The position numbers and the translations under genes were made by a program. From assembly GCF_011008565.1 (NCBI RefSeq), contig NZ_JAAIWK010000021.1, positions 1-64,000 on the forward strand: a DNA stretch of 64,000 nucleotides. Direction: 5' to 3'. Origin of the DNA: Heyndrickxia ginsengihumi. Lineage in GTDB: Bacteria; Bacillota; Bacilli; Bacillales; Bacillaceae_C. Shown piece after piece: positions 12,248 to 21,148 of this stretch. The notes beneath the pieces were generated by a model, which worked only from the letters and a program-made list of their open reading frames with translations, was not told where the DNA came from and made no database searches. Numbering within the stretch: position 1 is the first letter of the stretch; each line of letters starts with the position of its first letter.

Positions 12248-12262
12248 TTGAAAGCGTATTCT
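12248..12262 (-). promoter_or_regulatory. cre site (CcpA)
   Basis: TTGAAAGCGTATTCT matches the Bacillus cre consensus WTGNAANCGNWNNCW at every specified position. It lies between the predicted promoter and the first gene of the arabinose operon, where CcpA binding would block transcription when preferred sugars are present. Confidence 0.75.
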
Positions 12263-12275
12263 TTGTTTATTCAAT

Positions 12276-12304
12276 AGTTTATTATAGTCATTCGTACATG
12301 TCAA
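12276..12304 (-). promoter_or_regulatory. arabinose operon promoter
   Basis: On the minus strand TTGACA (12299-12304) and TAAACT (12276-12281) are 17 nt apart. The -35 lies inside the first AraR-like box, so repressor binding would occlude it. A TATAAT at 12281-12286 is an alternative -10 but lacks a good -35 at the right distance. Confidence 0.55.
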
Positions 12305-12499
12305 TTAATTTTTCTAAATTGTACGAACATATAAAAAATTAATTATTTTAGGTGATCTTACAATTTATTTAATCGTACGTTCGTGAGCTATCCCCTAAAT
12401 TAACATGTGTTATTAATACATTTTTCGATACAATTCCACAATATCTTCCTAAAAAATTATACAAGTGAAATTAAATTCCTTTAATTTGTACGTACATGT
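12290..12499. promoter_or_regulatory. four AraR-like operator boxes
   Basis: Four sites related to the AraR palindrome ATTTGTACGTACAAAT occur upstream of the arabinose operon: ATTCGTACATGTCAAT (12290-12305), AATTGTACGAACATAT (12317-12332), AATCGTACGTTCGTGA (12371-12386) and ATTTGTACGTACATGT (12484-12499). Multiple spaced boxes fit cooperative, looping repression by AraR as known in B. subtilis. No araR gene is in the window. The rest of the 12124-12700 spacer is AT-rich and holds nothing else except the terminator near 12620. Confidence 0.75.
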
Positions 12500-12599
12500 T
12501 TTATCATATTTACGTCTATTTGCAGCCTTAAAGAGAATCTCATAAATCAATGAACTCTTCTTACTTTCATTAAAGCAATTAGTAAAAATTAGTTTCGTA

Positions 12600-12640
12600 G
12601 AAAAAAGAAAGACCCTTCGAGCAAACTCGAAAGGTCTCTT
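12600..12640 (-). terminator. terminator of the chemoreceptor gene
   Basis: On the minus strand AGACCTTTCGAG pairs with CTCGAAGGGTCT and is followed by TTCTTTTTTC. It lies about 60 nt past the chemoreceptor stop codon. Confidence 0.8.
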
Positions 12641-12700
12641 ATCTCAACTAGTCATATACAACAACGCAGCTAGATTTTACATTCTTTCATTATATATGCA

Positions 12701-14785
12701 TTATTCCGCACGGTTATTTTTAGTAATACCTGTTACTTTAAACTCTCCAATTTCGTTCTGTAAATTTTCTGTTAGCTGCGACAAATGTACGGTGTGTCTT
12801 GCCAATTCACTTGATAATGCCGCTTGTTCTTCCATACTAGATGAAATTTCTTCAGTTGAAGCAGCTGTTTCCTGAGACACCTCTGCTATATCTTCAATCA
12901 TTTTGATCACGAGCTGCTTCTGCTCTTCAATAGATTGAATAGAAACTGTTTCCTCTTTAATTGAATGTAACATCGTATCCAATGATGTTTTTAACTCTTT
13001 CATTGCCTGACTAACACTTGTCACTGCCTCTTTTTGATTATGGCTAATATCATTTGTCTTTTTCATTACATTAACTAATTCAGCAGTATCTTCAAGAACA
13101 TTGTTAATGATCTGTTGAATATGGTTTGTTGATTCTTTTGATCTTTCCGCTAAGTTTCGTACTTCATTTGCTACTACTGCAAATCCTTTGCCAGACTCTC
13201 CGGCACGCGCTGCTTCAATTGATGCATTTAAGGAGAGTAAGTTGGTTTGTTCAGCGATTTGATTAATTACACCTGTAACATCTGAAATAGATTTCGATTT
13301 TTCATTTAGTTGCTCAATCATATTTGTTACATGCTGGAACGCCTCTTCTAATTGGTGGTAGGAAGTTTGCAGATCCTTTACTCTTTCAGTTCCCAATTGC
13401 GTGCGCCCTGTAGCTTCGTCAACTTCAGCTGCAATCGCATTAGATTGATTAAATAATTTTTCAATTTCGGTGCTCAATTCTTGGATAATAGAAGAACCCC
13501 GATCAATTCGATCAGATTGATTTTCCGCTCCTACGGCAATTTCTTCAATAGCTTTAGAGACTTCTGAAATAGCCGTTTCATTTTCGGAAGTACTCATTTT
13601 TAAATTAGATGTTGTTTCATTAACGGAATAAATATTTTTCCCTACATTTATAATTAAATTTCTCATATGATGCAGCATTTCATTGTAGCTTTTTGAAAGA
13701 TCCCCAAATTCATCATTGGAGTGAATAACAAATTCTGTAACCAAATCCCCTTTTGCCGTTTTTGCCAGCGTTTTTCGCAAATTTGTAATGATCTTTGTTA
13801 ATCTACTTGCTAAGAAAAATGCACATATCAACCCGATCATTAATCCGATTATAATTGAGTACAATCCAGTCATTTGAACTTTATTTAATTGTACTTGGAT
13901 TTCTTTCTGTGGATTGAATGAAACAACTTTCCAATTGACAGTAGGAATCGTCGTTGAATATAAATTATACTTTGTTCCAGCCCATGTTAACGTATATTCG
14001 CCTGACTGTTTCTTATAAGCATCCTCAACCCATTTAAACTGCGAACGGAGTTTAGAGGAAGATTCGATATCTTTAACACCCTCTACCTTTCCGCTATTGG
14101 ACGGTTTAATATTTTTTCCGTCCGCTCCGTTTATAAATGAGGTTACAACTACACCTTGCGCATCTAAAATTGCTAGATGTGATGCTGTATCCTTTTCAAA
14201 TTTTTTCCGTGCTTGGCCAATAGTAGATAAGTCAATATCATATCCTACAGCACCAACCATCTTTCCTTTGTACATGACAGGAGTTACGATAGATGTCATA
14301 ATCTTCCCTGTAACCTTATCTTTATATACATCCATCCATTGGGTTTCTGGATTTGCTTTTAGTTGCTTATACGTTCTAGTATCCCGCACATCCATATCAA
14401 ATTTTGCATATGGTGATATATGGAGCTTCCCGGTGTTCCAATCCATATAATATGCAGCAACTAGTGCTTTATTGTTTTTCTGAATGGTATGTATTGTTGC
14501 TTCAACATTTGCCATCGATTGCTTACGGCTTAAATCTGTTGAAACTAAATCTGCTAGTTGTTCAACCGAATCTTTATAACCTTTCAATTCAAGATTAATT
14601 TGCTCTGCTGCTTGACTAGCATTCGTTTCATTTTGCGTACGGTCATCTTTTTTTAATATTCCACTAATTGTAAAGTATGTAAATGCGACTGTACTTAATA
14701 AAGAAATGAGAATAGCGGTACAAATAAAAACACTCCATTTATACCGAATAGAAAATCGCCTTTTTGTCATATTATTTTCTTCCAT
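12701..14785 (-). CDS. methyl-accepting chemotaxis protein (dCache sensor)
   Basis: A 694-residue chemoreceptor. A short basic N-terminus leads to a first membrane helix (about 17-38), a large extracellular dCache-type sensor (about 40-300, with the [13 protein letters not shown] and [14 protein letters not shown] stretches typical of the fold), a second helix (about 305-328), a HAMP domain, and a long cytoplasmic signalling coil. The hairpin tip carries the conserved [16 protein letters not shown] followed by [18 protein letters not shown]. It signals to CheA/CheW; the ligand cannot be told from sequence, although the arabinose operon is next door. No C-terminal CheR pentapeptide is visible. 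The gene is monocistronic. Confidence 0.93.
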   Translation of the reverse strand: MEENNMTKRRFSIRYKWSVFICTAILISLLSTVAFTYFTISGILKKDDRTQNETNASQAAEQINLELKGYKDSVEQLADLVSTDLSRKQSMANVEATIHTIQKNNKALVAAYYMDWNTGKLHISPYAKFDMDVRDTRTYKQLKANPETQWMDVYKDKVTGKIMTSIVTPVMYKGKMVGAVGYDIDLSTIGQARKKFEKDTASHLAILDAQGVVVTSFINGADGKNIKPSNSGKVEGVKDIESSSKLRSQFKWVEDAYKKQSGEYTLTWAGTKYNLYSTTIPTVNWKVVSFNPQKEIQVQLNKVQMTGLYSIIIGLMIGLICAFFLASRLTKIITNLRKTLAKTAKGDLVTEFVIHSNDEFGDLSKSYNEMLHHMRNLIINVGKNIYSVNETTSNLKMSTSENETAISEVSKAIEEIAVGAENQSDRIDRGSSIIQELSTEIEKLFNQSNAIAAEVDEATGRTQLGTERVKDLQTSYHQLEEAFQHVTNMIEQLNEKSKSISDVTGVINQIAEQTNLLSLNASIEAARAGESGKGFAVVANEVRNLAERSKESTNHIQQIINNVLEDTAELVNVMKKTNDISHNQKEAVTSVSQAMKELKTSLDTMLHSIKEETVSIQSIEEQKQLVIKMIEDIAEVSQETAASTEEISSSMEEQAALSSELARHTVHLSQLTENLQNEIGEFKVTGITKNNRAE

Positions 14786-14865
14786 TTATGTCCCTCTCCC
14801 CAGATGAGTAATTTTAATAGACGAAAGGTACCATCAATCGTCCTTTTTTGTCCAACTTTTTTATT

Positions 14866-14873
14866 ATATCGTC
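14866..14873 (-). promoter_or_regulatory. possible sigma-D -10 element
   Basis: On the minus strand GACGATAT matches the sigma-D -10 consensus GCCGATAT at seven of eight positions, about 80 nt ahead of the chemoreceptor start. No convincing TAAA element is present at the expected distance, so the call is tentative. Chemoreceptor genes in Bacillus are often sigma-D dependent. Confidence 0.3.
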
Positions 14874-15071
14874 ATCTATTCAATTTCATAAAGGAATTTT
14901 TCTCGGTAATTAAGTTTCCAAACTATTTTTAAAATTTATTTTGCAGTCATTCCATTTAATATCATTGTGTTTCATGGTGTAAAATAGACTCCGGGACTAT
15001 TTTTTGACAAAAAATCAGCTTATTCGGCACTTGCAAAAAAATGCTGAATCCGATAGAATTAAATGTATTCA

Positions 15072-15119
15072 ATACAAGATATTGAAACATAATCAACAAA
15101 ACAACACTATATATTGATT
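15072..15119 (+). promoter_or_regulatory. paired NrdR boxes
   Basis: Two copies related to the NrdR palindrome ACACWATATWTWGTGT lie upstream of nrdE: ATACAAGATATTGAAA (15072-15087) and ACACTATATATTGATT (15104-15119). They are 32 bp apart, about three helical turns, which is the usual arrangement for NrdR operators. This predicts ATP/dATP-responsive repression of the reductase operon. The rest of the spacer from 14880 to 15250 shows no gene. Confidence 0.7.
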
Positions 15120-15259
15120 CATAAAGCAAAATAATACATTTTATGGTTAAGAGATTATTAGATTTAAAGTAAAACTCTTAAACAGATTGCTTTTATCTTC
15201 TTAGACAAAACATATGTGATGAAACATTATAACTTCTCTGGATTTGGGAAGGTGAGACA

Positions 15260-15319
15260 ATGACTTTAAAACATTATTTAAATGTTAAAATCATCGTTCA
15301 TCCGCTCAAGGTAACCTGA
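15260..15319 (+). CDS. 19-residue leader peptide candidate
   Basis: A short frame ATG...TGA encoding MTLKHYLNVKIIVHPLKVT. AAGGTGA precedes the ATG by about 5 nt. Its last codons fall inside the terminator-like hairpin at 15304-15330, between the NrdR boxes and nrdE. This geometry would suit translation-coupled attenuation, but no regulatory codon run is obvious. It may equally be a chance frame. Confidence 0.35.
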   Translation: MTLKHYLNVKIIVHPLKVT

Positions 15320-15330
15320 GCAGTTTTTTT
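15304..15330 (+). terminator. terminator or attenuator ahead of nrdE
   Basis: GCTCA-A-GG and CC-TGAGC form a small hairpin followed by seven T residues, about 120 nt upstream of the nrdE start and downstream of the NrdR boxes. It could limit readthrough into nrdE. Confidence 0.55.
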
Positions 15331-15445
15331 ATGCCACTTCAGATCAACTCTCTATTAACTAGATACAGATGGTAGGGAATTTTGGTGAATAGCTGTTCAT
15401 TACATGTGGAAGATGGGAATTTTTTTAATCGAGAGGGGAAAAAAC

Positions 15446-17731
15446 ATGCCAGAACTGAAAAATGAATTACAAGATGTGTTAGAAATTATTCAAACTGCTG
15501 CGGAAAAATATAACCTTAATGCTACAGATATTATAGAACAAGTAAAAGATCTTAATGCAACTGCAAAAGATGCTAATCAACATGCATTATTCTACTCATT
15601 AAATCAAATTGCAATGGATCAACCTCAATGGACTTTTGTTGCGGCTCGTTTATTTTTAAATGAACTATATGAAAAGGCTGCGGCAAATCGTGGATATAGC
15701 CGCTCATTAAAATACGGGAGTTTTTTCAACTTAATCCAAACCCTCACAAATAAAGGCATCTATTCACCTGATTTACTGAATCTGTACTCCAAGGAAGAAA
15801 TCGATGAACTTGCAAAAGGAATTGTTCCAGAAAGAGATCATTTATTCAATTATATTGGATTATTTTTACTTGCAGATCGTTACTTGGCGAAAGACCATGA
15901 CGGCAATACATATGAATTGCCACAAGAACGCTTTTTAATCATTGCAATGACTCTTATGAAAAACGAACCAAAACAGCGTCGCCTTGAACTAATAAAAGAA
16001 GCATATTGGGCATTGAGTCATTTATATATGACGGTTGCGACTCCTACACTTTCTAATGCTGGCAAGAACTATGGCCAATTGTCATCTTGCTTCATTGATA
16101 CGGTTGAAGATTCACTTGACGGTATTTATTTAAATAACTGGGATGTTGCAAGATTAAGTAAAGACGGCGGCGGTATCGGCATTTATTACGGTAAAGTTCG
16201 TGCATTAGGTTCTGATATTAAGAAGTTTAAGGGAAATTCTTCTGGAGTTGTTCCTTGGATTCGTCTAATCAATGATACAGCTGTTAGTGTTGATCAATTA
16301 GGACAAAGACAAGGCGCGATCGCGATTTATCTTGATATTTTCCATAAAGATATTATGAATGGCTTCTTAGATTTAAAAACAAATAATGGAGACGAACGTC
16401 GTAAAGCACACGATATTTTTACTGGTGTTGCAATCCCAGATCTATTTATGGAAAAACTTCAAGAAGTAGATGAAAATGGTAGAAGCATCGGTGAATGGCA
16501 TACGTTCTGCCCGCATCAAGTCAAACAAATAATGGGCTGGAAAGATGAAAACGGCAATGCTTTAGGGCTTGAAGACTTCTATGACGAAACAGATAGAAAA
16601 TATTTCACCGAGAAATATGAAGAAGCAGTCAATCACCCTCTTCTACCAAGAAAAACATATCGCGCAATGGATATTATGGCACGTATCATGGTGGCTCAGT
16701 TAGAAACAGGTACTCCATATATGTTCTATCGTGATGAAGTAAATCGACAAAATCCGAACAAACATTTACGTGGCGAAGGTTACACCTCCATCTATTGCAG
16801 TAACTTATGTACCGAAATTGCGCAAAACATGTCTGCTACAACAATTCAACGAGAATATCAAGATGAAGATGGAAATCTTGTCATTGTTCGTAAACCAGGA
16901 GATTTTGTTGTCTGCAATCTTTCTTCTATTAACTTAGCAAGAACGATTACTGCTAATGTATTAGAACGACTTATTAAGATACAAGTAAGAATGTTAGATA
17001 ATGTTATTGATATTAATACAATTCCTGTTGGTCAAGCACAAGCAACAAATAAAAAATTCAGAGCAATTGGATTAGGAACATTCGGATGGCATCATTTACT
17101 TGCTTTGAAAAAACTCCATTGGGAGTCTGATGATGCTGTACAATTTGCAGATGAATTGTATGAAGATATTGCTTACTACACTATTCGCGCATCAATGGAA
17201 CTGGCGCAGGAAAAAGGTGCATATAGTCAATTTAAAGGATCTGAATGGGAGACAGGTAAATACTTTGAACGTAAACAGTATACATCTGAACGCTGGAACG
17301 AGCTAAAAAATGAAATAGCAAAGAATGGGCTTCGCAACGGTTGGCTCATGGCTATTGCGCCAAACTCATCAACAGCTAAAATCGGTGGTTCAACAGATGG
17401 AATTGATCCAATATACTCTGTCGAATACGCTGAAGAAAAGAAAAACTTTAAATTCAAAGTAACTGCCCCTGATCTTGATCATGTTACGTATAATTACTAC
17501 CGTAAAGCTAGACATGAATTAGACCAAGTATGGAGCATTAAACAAAACGCTGCGCGTCAACGCCATATTGACCAGGCAATCAGCTTTAACTTATATGTAC
17601 GTCATGATATTAAAGCAAAAGAACTTCTAAACTTGCACATGGAAGCATGGAAACAAAAACTGAAAACAACTTACTATGTAAGAAGTACTTCTCAAACTGA
17701 AATCGAAGAATGTGAAGCTTGCCATAGCTAA
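15446..17731 (+). CDS. nrdE: class I ribonucleotide reductase, alpha subunit
   Basis: A 761-residue large subunit that reduces ribonucleoside diphosphates to deoxy forms. Active-site features are visible: the redox Cys in GQLSSCF, the SNLCTEI motif with the thiyl-radical Cys flanked by Asn and Glu, the partner Cys in VVCNLSSINLA, and the C-terminal redox pair CEAC four residues from the end. The N-terminal region (about 1-70) may be a divergent regulatory domain; a canonical ATP-cone is not evident. The ATG at 15446 is chosen with GAGAGGGG upstream. nrdF follows after 28 nt, then a flavodoxin, forming one operon behind the NrdR boxes. Confidence 0.94.
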   Translation: MPELKNELQDVLEIIQTAAEKYNLNATDIIEQVKDLNATAKDANQHALFYSLNQIAMDQPQWTFVAARLFLNELYEKAAANRGYSRSLKYGSFFNLIQTLTNKGIYSPDLLNLYSKEEIDELAKGIVPERDHLFNYIGLFLLADRYLAKDHDGNTYELPQERFLIIAMTLMKNEPKQRRLELIKEAYWALSHLYMTVATPTLSNAGKNYGQLSSCFIDTVEDSLDGIYLNNWDVARLSKDGGGIGIYYGKVRALGSDIKKFKGNSSGVVPWIRLINDTAVSVDQLGQRQGAIAIYLDIFHKDIMNGFLDLKTNNGDERRKAHDIFTGVAIPDLFMEKLQEVDENGRSIGEWHTFCPHQVKQIMGWKDENGNALGLEDFYDETDRKYFTEKYEEAVNHPLLPRKTYRAMDIMARIMVAQLETGTPYMFYRDEVNRQNPNKHLRGEGYTSIYCSNLCTEIAQNMSATTIQREYQDEDGNLVIVRKPGDFVVCNLSSINLARTITANVLERLIKIQVRMLDNVIDINTIPVGQAQATNKKFRAIGLGTFGWHHLLALKKLHWESDDAVQFADELYEDIAYYTIRASMELAQEKGAYSQFKGSEWETGKYFERKQYTSERWNELKNEIAKNGLRNGWLMAIAPNSSTAKIGGSTDGIDPIYSVEYAEEKKNFKFKVTAPDLDHVTYNYYRKARHELDQVWSIKQNAARQRHIDQAISFNLYVRHDIKAKELLNLHMEAWKQKLKTTYYVRSTSQTEIEECEACHS

Positions 17732-17759
17732 GCGATATTGTCGACAGGAGGCATTCGTC

Positions 17760-18797
17760 ATGGAACGATTAACAAAAATAAAATTATTAAACCCTGAATT
17801 TCCTAATAAATCAACGGGAATTATCAATGGTCAAGCATCAGGCTTGCTTAACTGGAATGATATTGCTTACCCGCAAATGTATGATTTTTATCATACTTTG
17901 CTCGGTAACTTTTGGAAGGCTCAAGAAATCAATATGCAAGATGACATCAAACAATGGGATTCACTAAGTCCTAAAGAAAAAGATGTATTTCTAAGGATTA
18001 ATACACAGCTTGCCTCACTTGATAGCCTGCAAACGCCAACGATGAGTCAAGTGATGGACTATGTAACCGATCCAAGTTTTAAAGCGATTTTTGCTGTTAT
18101 CTCGCAGCAAGAAGCGGTTCATAATGAATCTTACTCATATATTTTGAGTTCACTCGTTCCATTAAGTGAACAAAATGCTCGTTTTAATGAAGCAAAAGAA
18201 GATCAAATTGCTTTAAAACGGATTAAGCCAATTTTAGATGCTTACGAAGAATTTAGAAATGATCCAACTGCAGACCGTTTATTTAAGCTAGCTGTTCACT
18301 CTATTACGCTGGAAGGAATATATTTCTATGCAGGGTTTGCTTTCTTCTATAATTTAGCACGTAGACAAAAAATGTTAAAAACGAGCACGATGATCAGCTA
18401 TATTCAACGTGATGAAATGCAGCATGCTTATTTTATTTCACAGTTTATTCGCATTCTATTAACAGAAAACCAAGCCTTAAATTCTGAAGAAAATATTCGA
18501 TATGCTTATGATACGATTGATCAAGCAGTCAAACGTGAACAAGAATGGGCACATTTTATTTTAGATGGAATTGAAGGTATTGATTTACATGAATTCGATG
18601 GCTACCTTGAATATTTGGCAAATAAACGATTACGTCAGCTAGGTTTAGATAATTTATATGAAGATAAAGAAAATCCAATGCCTTGGATTCACGTCTTTAG
18701 TGATGAAATGATTAATAATACAAAATCTGATTTCTTTGAACAAAAATCAAGAACTTATACAAAGGTAACGCAATCTAACGGTTTTGACGAATTGTAG
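17760..18797 (+). CDS. nrdF: class I ribonucleotide reductase, beta subunit
   Basis: A 345-residue radical-generating subunit. All six expected metal ligands are present: D88 in SLDSLQ, E118 and H121 in EAVHNESY, E185 in ITLEGIYF, and E219 and H222 in RDEMQH. Y125 is in the position of the radical tyrosine, so this is a Tyr-radical enzyme and not a metal-free class Ie protein. A neighbouring flavodoxin suggests a dimanganese cofactor, as in class Ib, but this is inferred. AGGAGG lies 7 nt before the ATG. Confidence 0.94.
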   Translation: MERLTKIKLLNPEFPNKSTGIINGQASGLLNWNDIAYPQMYDFYHTLLGNFWKAQEINMQDDIKQWDSLSPKEKDVFLRINTQLASLDSLQTPTMSQVMDYVTDPSFKAIFAVISQQEAVHNESYSYILSSLVPLSEQNARFNEAKEDQIALKRIKPILDAYEEFRNDPTADRLFKLAVHSITLEGIYFYAGFAFFYNLARRQKMLKTSTMISYIQRDEMQHAYFISQFIRILLTENQALNSEENIRYAYDTIDQAVKREQEWAHFILDGIEGIDLHEFDGYLEYLANKRLRQLGLDNLYEDKENPMPWIHVFSDEMINNTKSDFFEQKSRTYTKVTQSNGFDEL

Positions 18798-18808
18798 GAG
18801 TGCTGAAT

Positions 18809-19252
18809 ATGAATATTGCCTTAGTGTATACTTCTAAAACAGGCAACACAAAAGAACTCATGGATATACTCTGCAATCTTTTTCGAGAGCATCATCAACA
18901 ACAAGTGCAGCTCTATCATATTAATTCCTTCCCGCTCACGCGCTTGGATGATTATGATGCAATGATTGTCGGCACTTATACTTGGGGAAGCGGGGACATT
19001 CCTAAGGAAATGACTCCGCTCTACCATGCATTTGAACAGCAAAACGTAAAGCATCTTATAACAGGTGTAGTCGGAACAGGAGACCGCTTTTATCCAAATT
19101 TTTGCGGTGCAGTCGATGAATTTAGAGATATGTTATTCGTACATACAAATTTAGCTGTCACATTAAAAGTTGAGCTGACTCCCCAGACACAAGATTTAGA
19201 ACGTTGCGAGAAATTTGTGAAACTCATGTTAAAAAGATTACAGGAAAAATAA
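18809..19252 (+). CDS. flavodoxin, probable NrdI-role partner
   Basis: A 147-residue flavodoxin. The phosphate-binding loop near the N-terminus reads YTSKTGNTKE, and the second FMN loop is at GTYTWGSGDIP, with GVVGTGDRFYPNFCGA after it. It is longer and more flavodoxin-like than typical NrdI, but its place 11 nt after nrdF suggests it supplies oxidant or electrons for assembling or rescuing the NrdF cofactor. Start 18809 (AGGAG 8 nt upstream) is preferred over GTG 18800, which overlaps the ribosome site. A strong terminator follows. Confidence 0.88.
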   Translation: MNIALVYTSKTGNTKELMDILCNLFREHHQQQVQLYHINSFPLTRLDDYDAMIVGTYTWGSGDIPKEMTPLYHAFEQQNVKHLITGVVGTGDRFYPNFCGAVDEFRDMLFVHTNLAVTLKVELTPQTQDLERCEKFVKLMLKRLQEK

Positions 19253-19300
19253 GGTTCCAGCCTCCATGCATGGATATGCATTGTAGGCTGGAACCTTTTT
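19253..19300 (+). terminator. nrd operon terminator
   Basis: GGTTCCAGCCT and AGGCTGGAACC form a long stem, with an inner ATGCAT pairing, followed by TTTTT directly after the flavodoxin stop. Confidence 0.9.
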
Positions 19301-19463
19301 CTGCTATTCATACCGTCTCCCCTACTAACATCTTTAAAAAAATTAATAAAAAAAGATATTTTTTTTAAACTTTTTATAAAAAACGACAGTCTATTTATTG
19401 TAGATCGTTTGCCGTAGGAAGCATTGCCATAAAAGAAATATGTTGTTGGAAAGGATTATGCTT

Positions 19464-19610
19464 ATGGAACAAAGTAAAAAAGGCTTTCAGCATCCGTTTT
19501 TCAAATATAGCATACGCACGTTATACTATTTGCTCATTCTCATATTACTGGTTCTTGTATATGGATTTCATGATATGCGTGTAGGACCATTTATATATTC
19601 TGAGTTTTAA
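19464..19610 (+). CDS. dltX: DltX, small teichoic-acid D-alanylation protein
   Basis: A 48-residue protein with a basic N-terminus, a single membrane helix (about 19-36) and the conserved DltX ending GPFIYSEF. DltX is a small membrane protein at the head of dlt operons that takes part in D-alanine transfer to teichoic acids, where its C-terminal motif matters. GAAAGGA lies 8 nt before the chosen ATG. dltA begins 17 nt downstream. Confidence 0.9.
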   Translation: MEQSKKGFQHPFFKYSIRTLYYLLILILLVLVYGFHDMRVGPFIYSEF

Positions 19611-19627
19611 AGATTGGGAGGAGATAT

Positions 19628-21148
19628 ATGAGGCTACTAACAAATATTCGCCAAATTGCATTAGATCATCCAGAGAGAATTGCCTATCGTGACCGCAGCC
19701 GTACATTGACATACGCGGCTCTATGGCAAAGCGCAAATCAATTGGCTTCTTATCTTATTAAGAATTGCAAACAATCAAAGTCTCCTATTATTGTTTACGG
19801 TCATATGGAGAGTGACATGATTATTTCGTTTCTCGGAAGCGTCCTTGCTGGACATCCTTATATTCCGGTAGATTCTTCGATTCCGCTTGACCGAATTAAG
19901 AGTATTATAGACAGTTCAAACGCCGAATATGTGCTTGCCATTGAACAGTTGGATGAGCAAGGATTTAGCCAATATCCAATAACCTTTATACGCAATGAAG
20001 AGTTACAGCAAATTATAAATGAATCTATTGGGCAAGTTCCAGAAACCCTTTGGGTAAGTAATGAAGATTGTTTTTATATTTTATACACGTCTGGAAGTAC
20101 AGGAAAACCAAAGGGTGTCCAAATTACGGCAAATAATTTACAAAGCTTTATCGACTGGATTTTAGCAGATCTCCCTCTGCGGCAGCAGATGATTTTTATG
20201 AATCAAGCACCTTTTTCCTTTGATTTATCTGTAATGGATCTTTATCCTGCTCTTTATACAGGTGGAAGAATTTTTCCAATTTCAAAAGATCTCATTGCAA
20301 AGCCAACAAATTTATTTAAAGAATTACAGCATTCTGGCATTCAAGTATGGACTTCAACACCATCATTTGCACAGATGTGCTTAATGGAACCGACATTCAC
20401 AAATAAACTGTTGCCAGCATTAGAGGTATTTCTTTTTTGCGGAGAAGTACTTACGCCGGAAACCGCAAGGCATCTTCATGAACGGTTTCCAAAGGCGAAA
20501 ATCGTTAATTTATATGGTCCTACTGAAGCAACGGTAGCAGTCACGATGGTAGAAATTACAAAGGATATGTATAACAACGAAGGCATGTTACCAATTGGTG
20601 CTTGCAAACAAAATGCAAACATTTTCATTGCTGATAAAAATGGACATCCCCTTCCTGATGGAGAAAAGGGCGAAATCACCATTGTTGGTCCAAGTGTTAG
20701 CAAAGGATATTTAGGAGAACAAACGTTAACAAAAAAGGCCTTTTTTATAAAAGATGGAGTGAGAGCCTATCGGACTGGAGATGTTGGCTTTCGAAAAGAT
20801 GGCTACCTTTATTATCAAGGACGCTTAGATTTCCAAGTAAAAGTTCATGGCTATCGCATGGAACTAGAAGAAATCGAACATCATTTAAGCAAGTCACCGT
20901 ATATTAAAGCTTGCGTTGTCGTTCCAGTAAAACATAATGGGGAAATTCATTATTTAAATGCTGTGATCGTTCCAGCAAAACATTCCTTCGAAAAGGAATA
21001 TCAACTTACAAGTGCAATAAAAAAAGACTTAATGCAAGTGCTGCCATCTTATATGATTCCTAGGAAATTCTCGTATTATCAACAATTGCCGATAACAGCC
21101 AACGGAAAAATAGATCGTAAAGCCTTATCAATAGAGGGATTGCGATGA
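19628..21148 (+). CDS. dltA: D-alanine--[DltC carrier] ligase
   Basis: A 506-residue adenylating enzyme that activates D-alanine with ATP and loads it onto the phosphopantetheine arm of DltC. The nucleotide loop YTSGSTGKPKGV spans about 153-164; the hinge and core motifs YRTGDVG and VHGYRMELEEIE are present; and the catalytic Lys is in NGKIDRKAL near the C-terminus. GGGAGGAG precedes the ATG. Its stop overlaps the dltB start (ATGA), so the two are translationally coupled. Confidence 0.96.
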   Translation: MRLLTNIRQIALDHPERIAYRDRSRTLTYAALWQSANQLASYLIKNCKQSKSPIIVYGHMESDMIISFLGSVLAGHPYIPVDSSIPLDRIKSIIDSSNAEYVLAIEQLDEQGFSQYPITFIRNEELQQIINESIGQVPETLWVSNEDCFYILYTSGSTGKPKGVQITANNLQSFIDWILADLPLRQQMIFMNQAPFSFDLSVMDLYPALYTGGRIFPISKDLIAKPTNLFKELQHSGIQVWTSTPSFAQMCLMEPTFTNKLLPALEVFLFCGEVLTPETARHLHERFPKAKIVNLYGPTEATVAVTMVEITKDMYNNEGMLPIGACKQNANIFIADKNGHPLPDGEKGEITIVGPSVSKGYLGEQTLTKKAFFIKDGVRAYRTGDVGFRKDGYLYYQGRLDFQVKVHGYRMELEEIEHHLSKSPYIKACVVVPVKHNGEIHYLNAVIVPAKHSFEKEYQLTSAIKKDLMQVLPSYMIPRKFSYYQQLPITANGKIDRKALSIEGLR

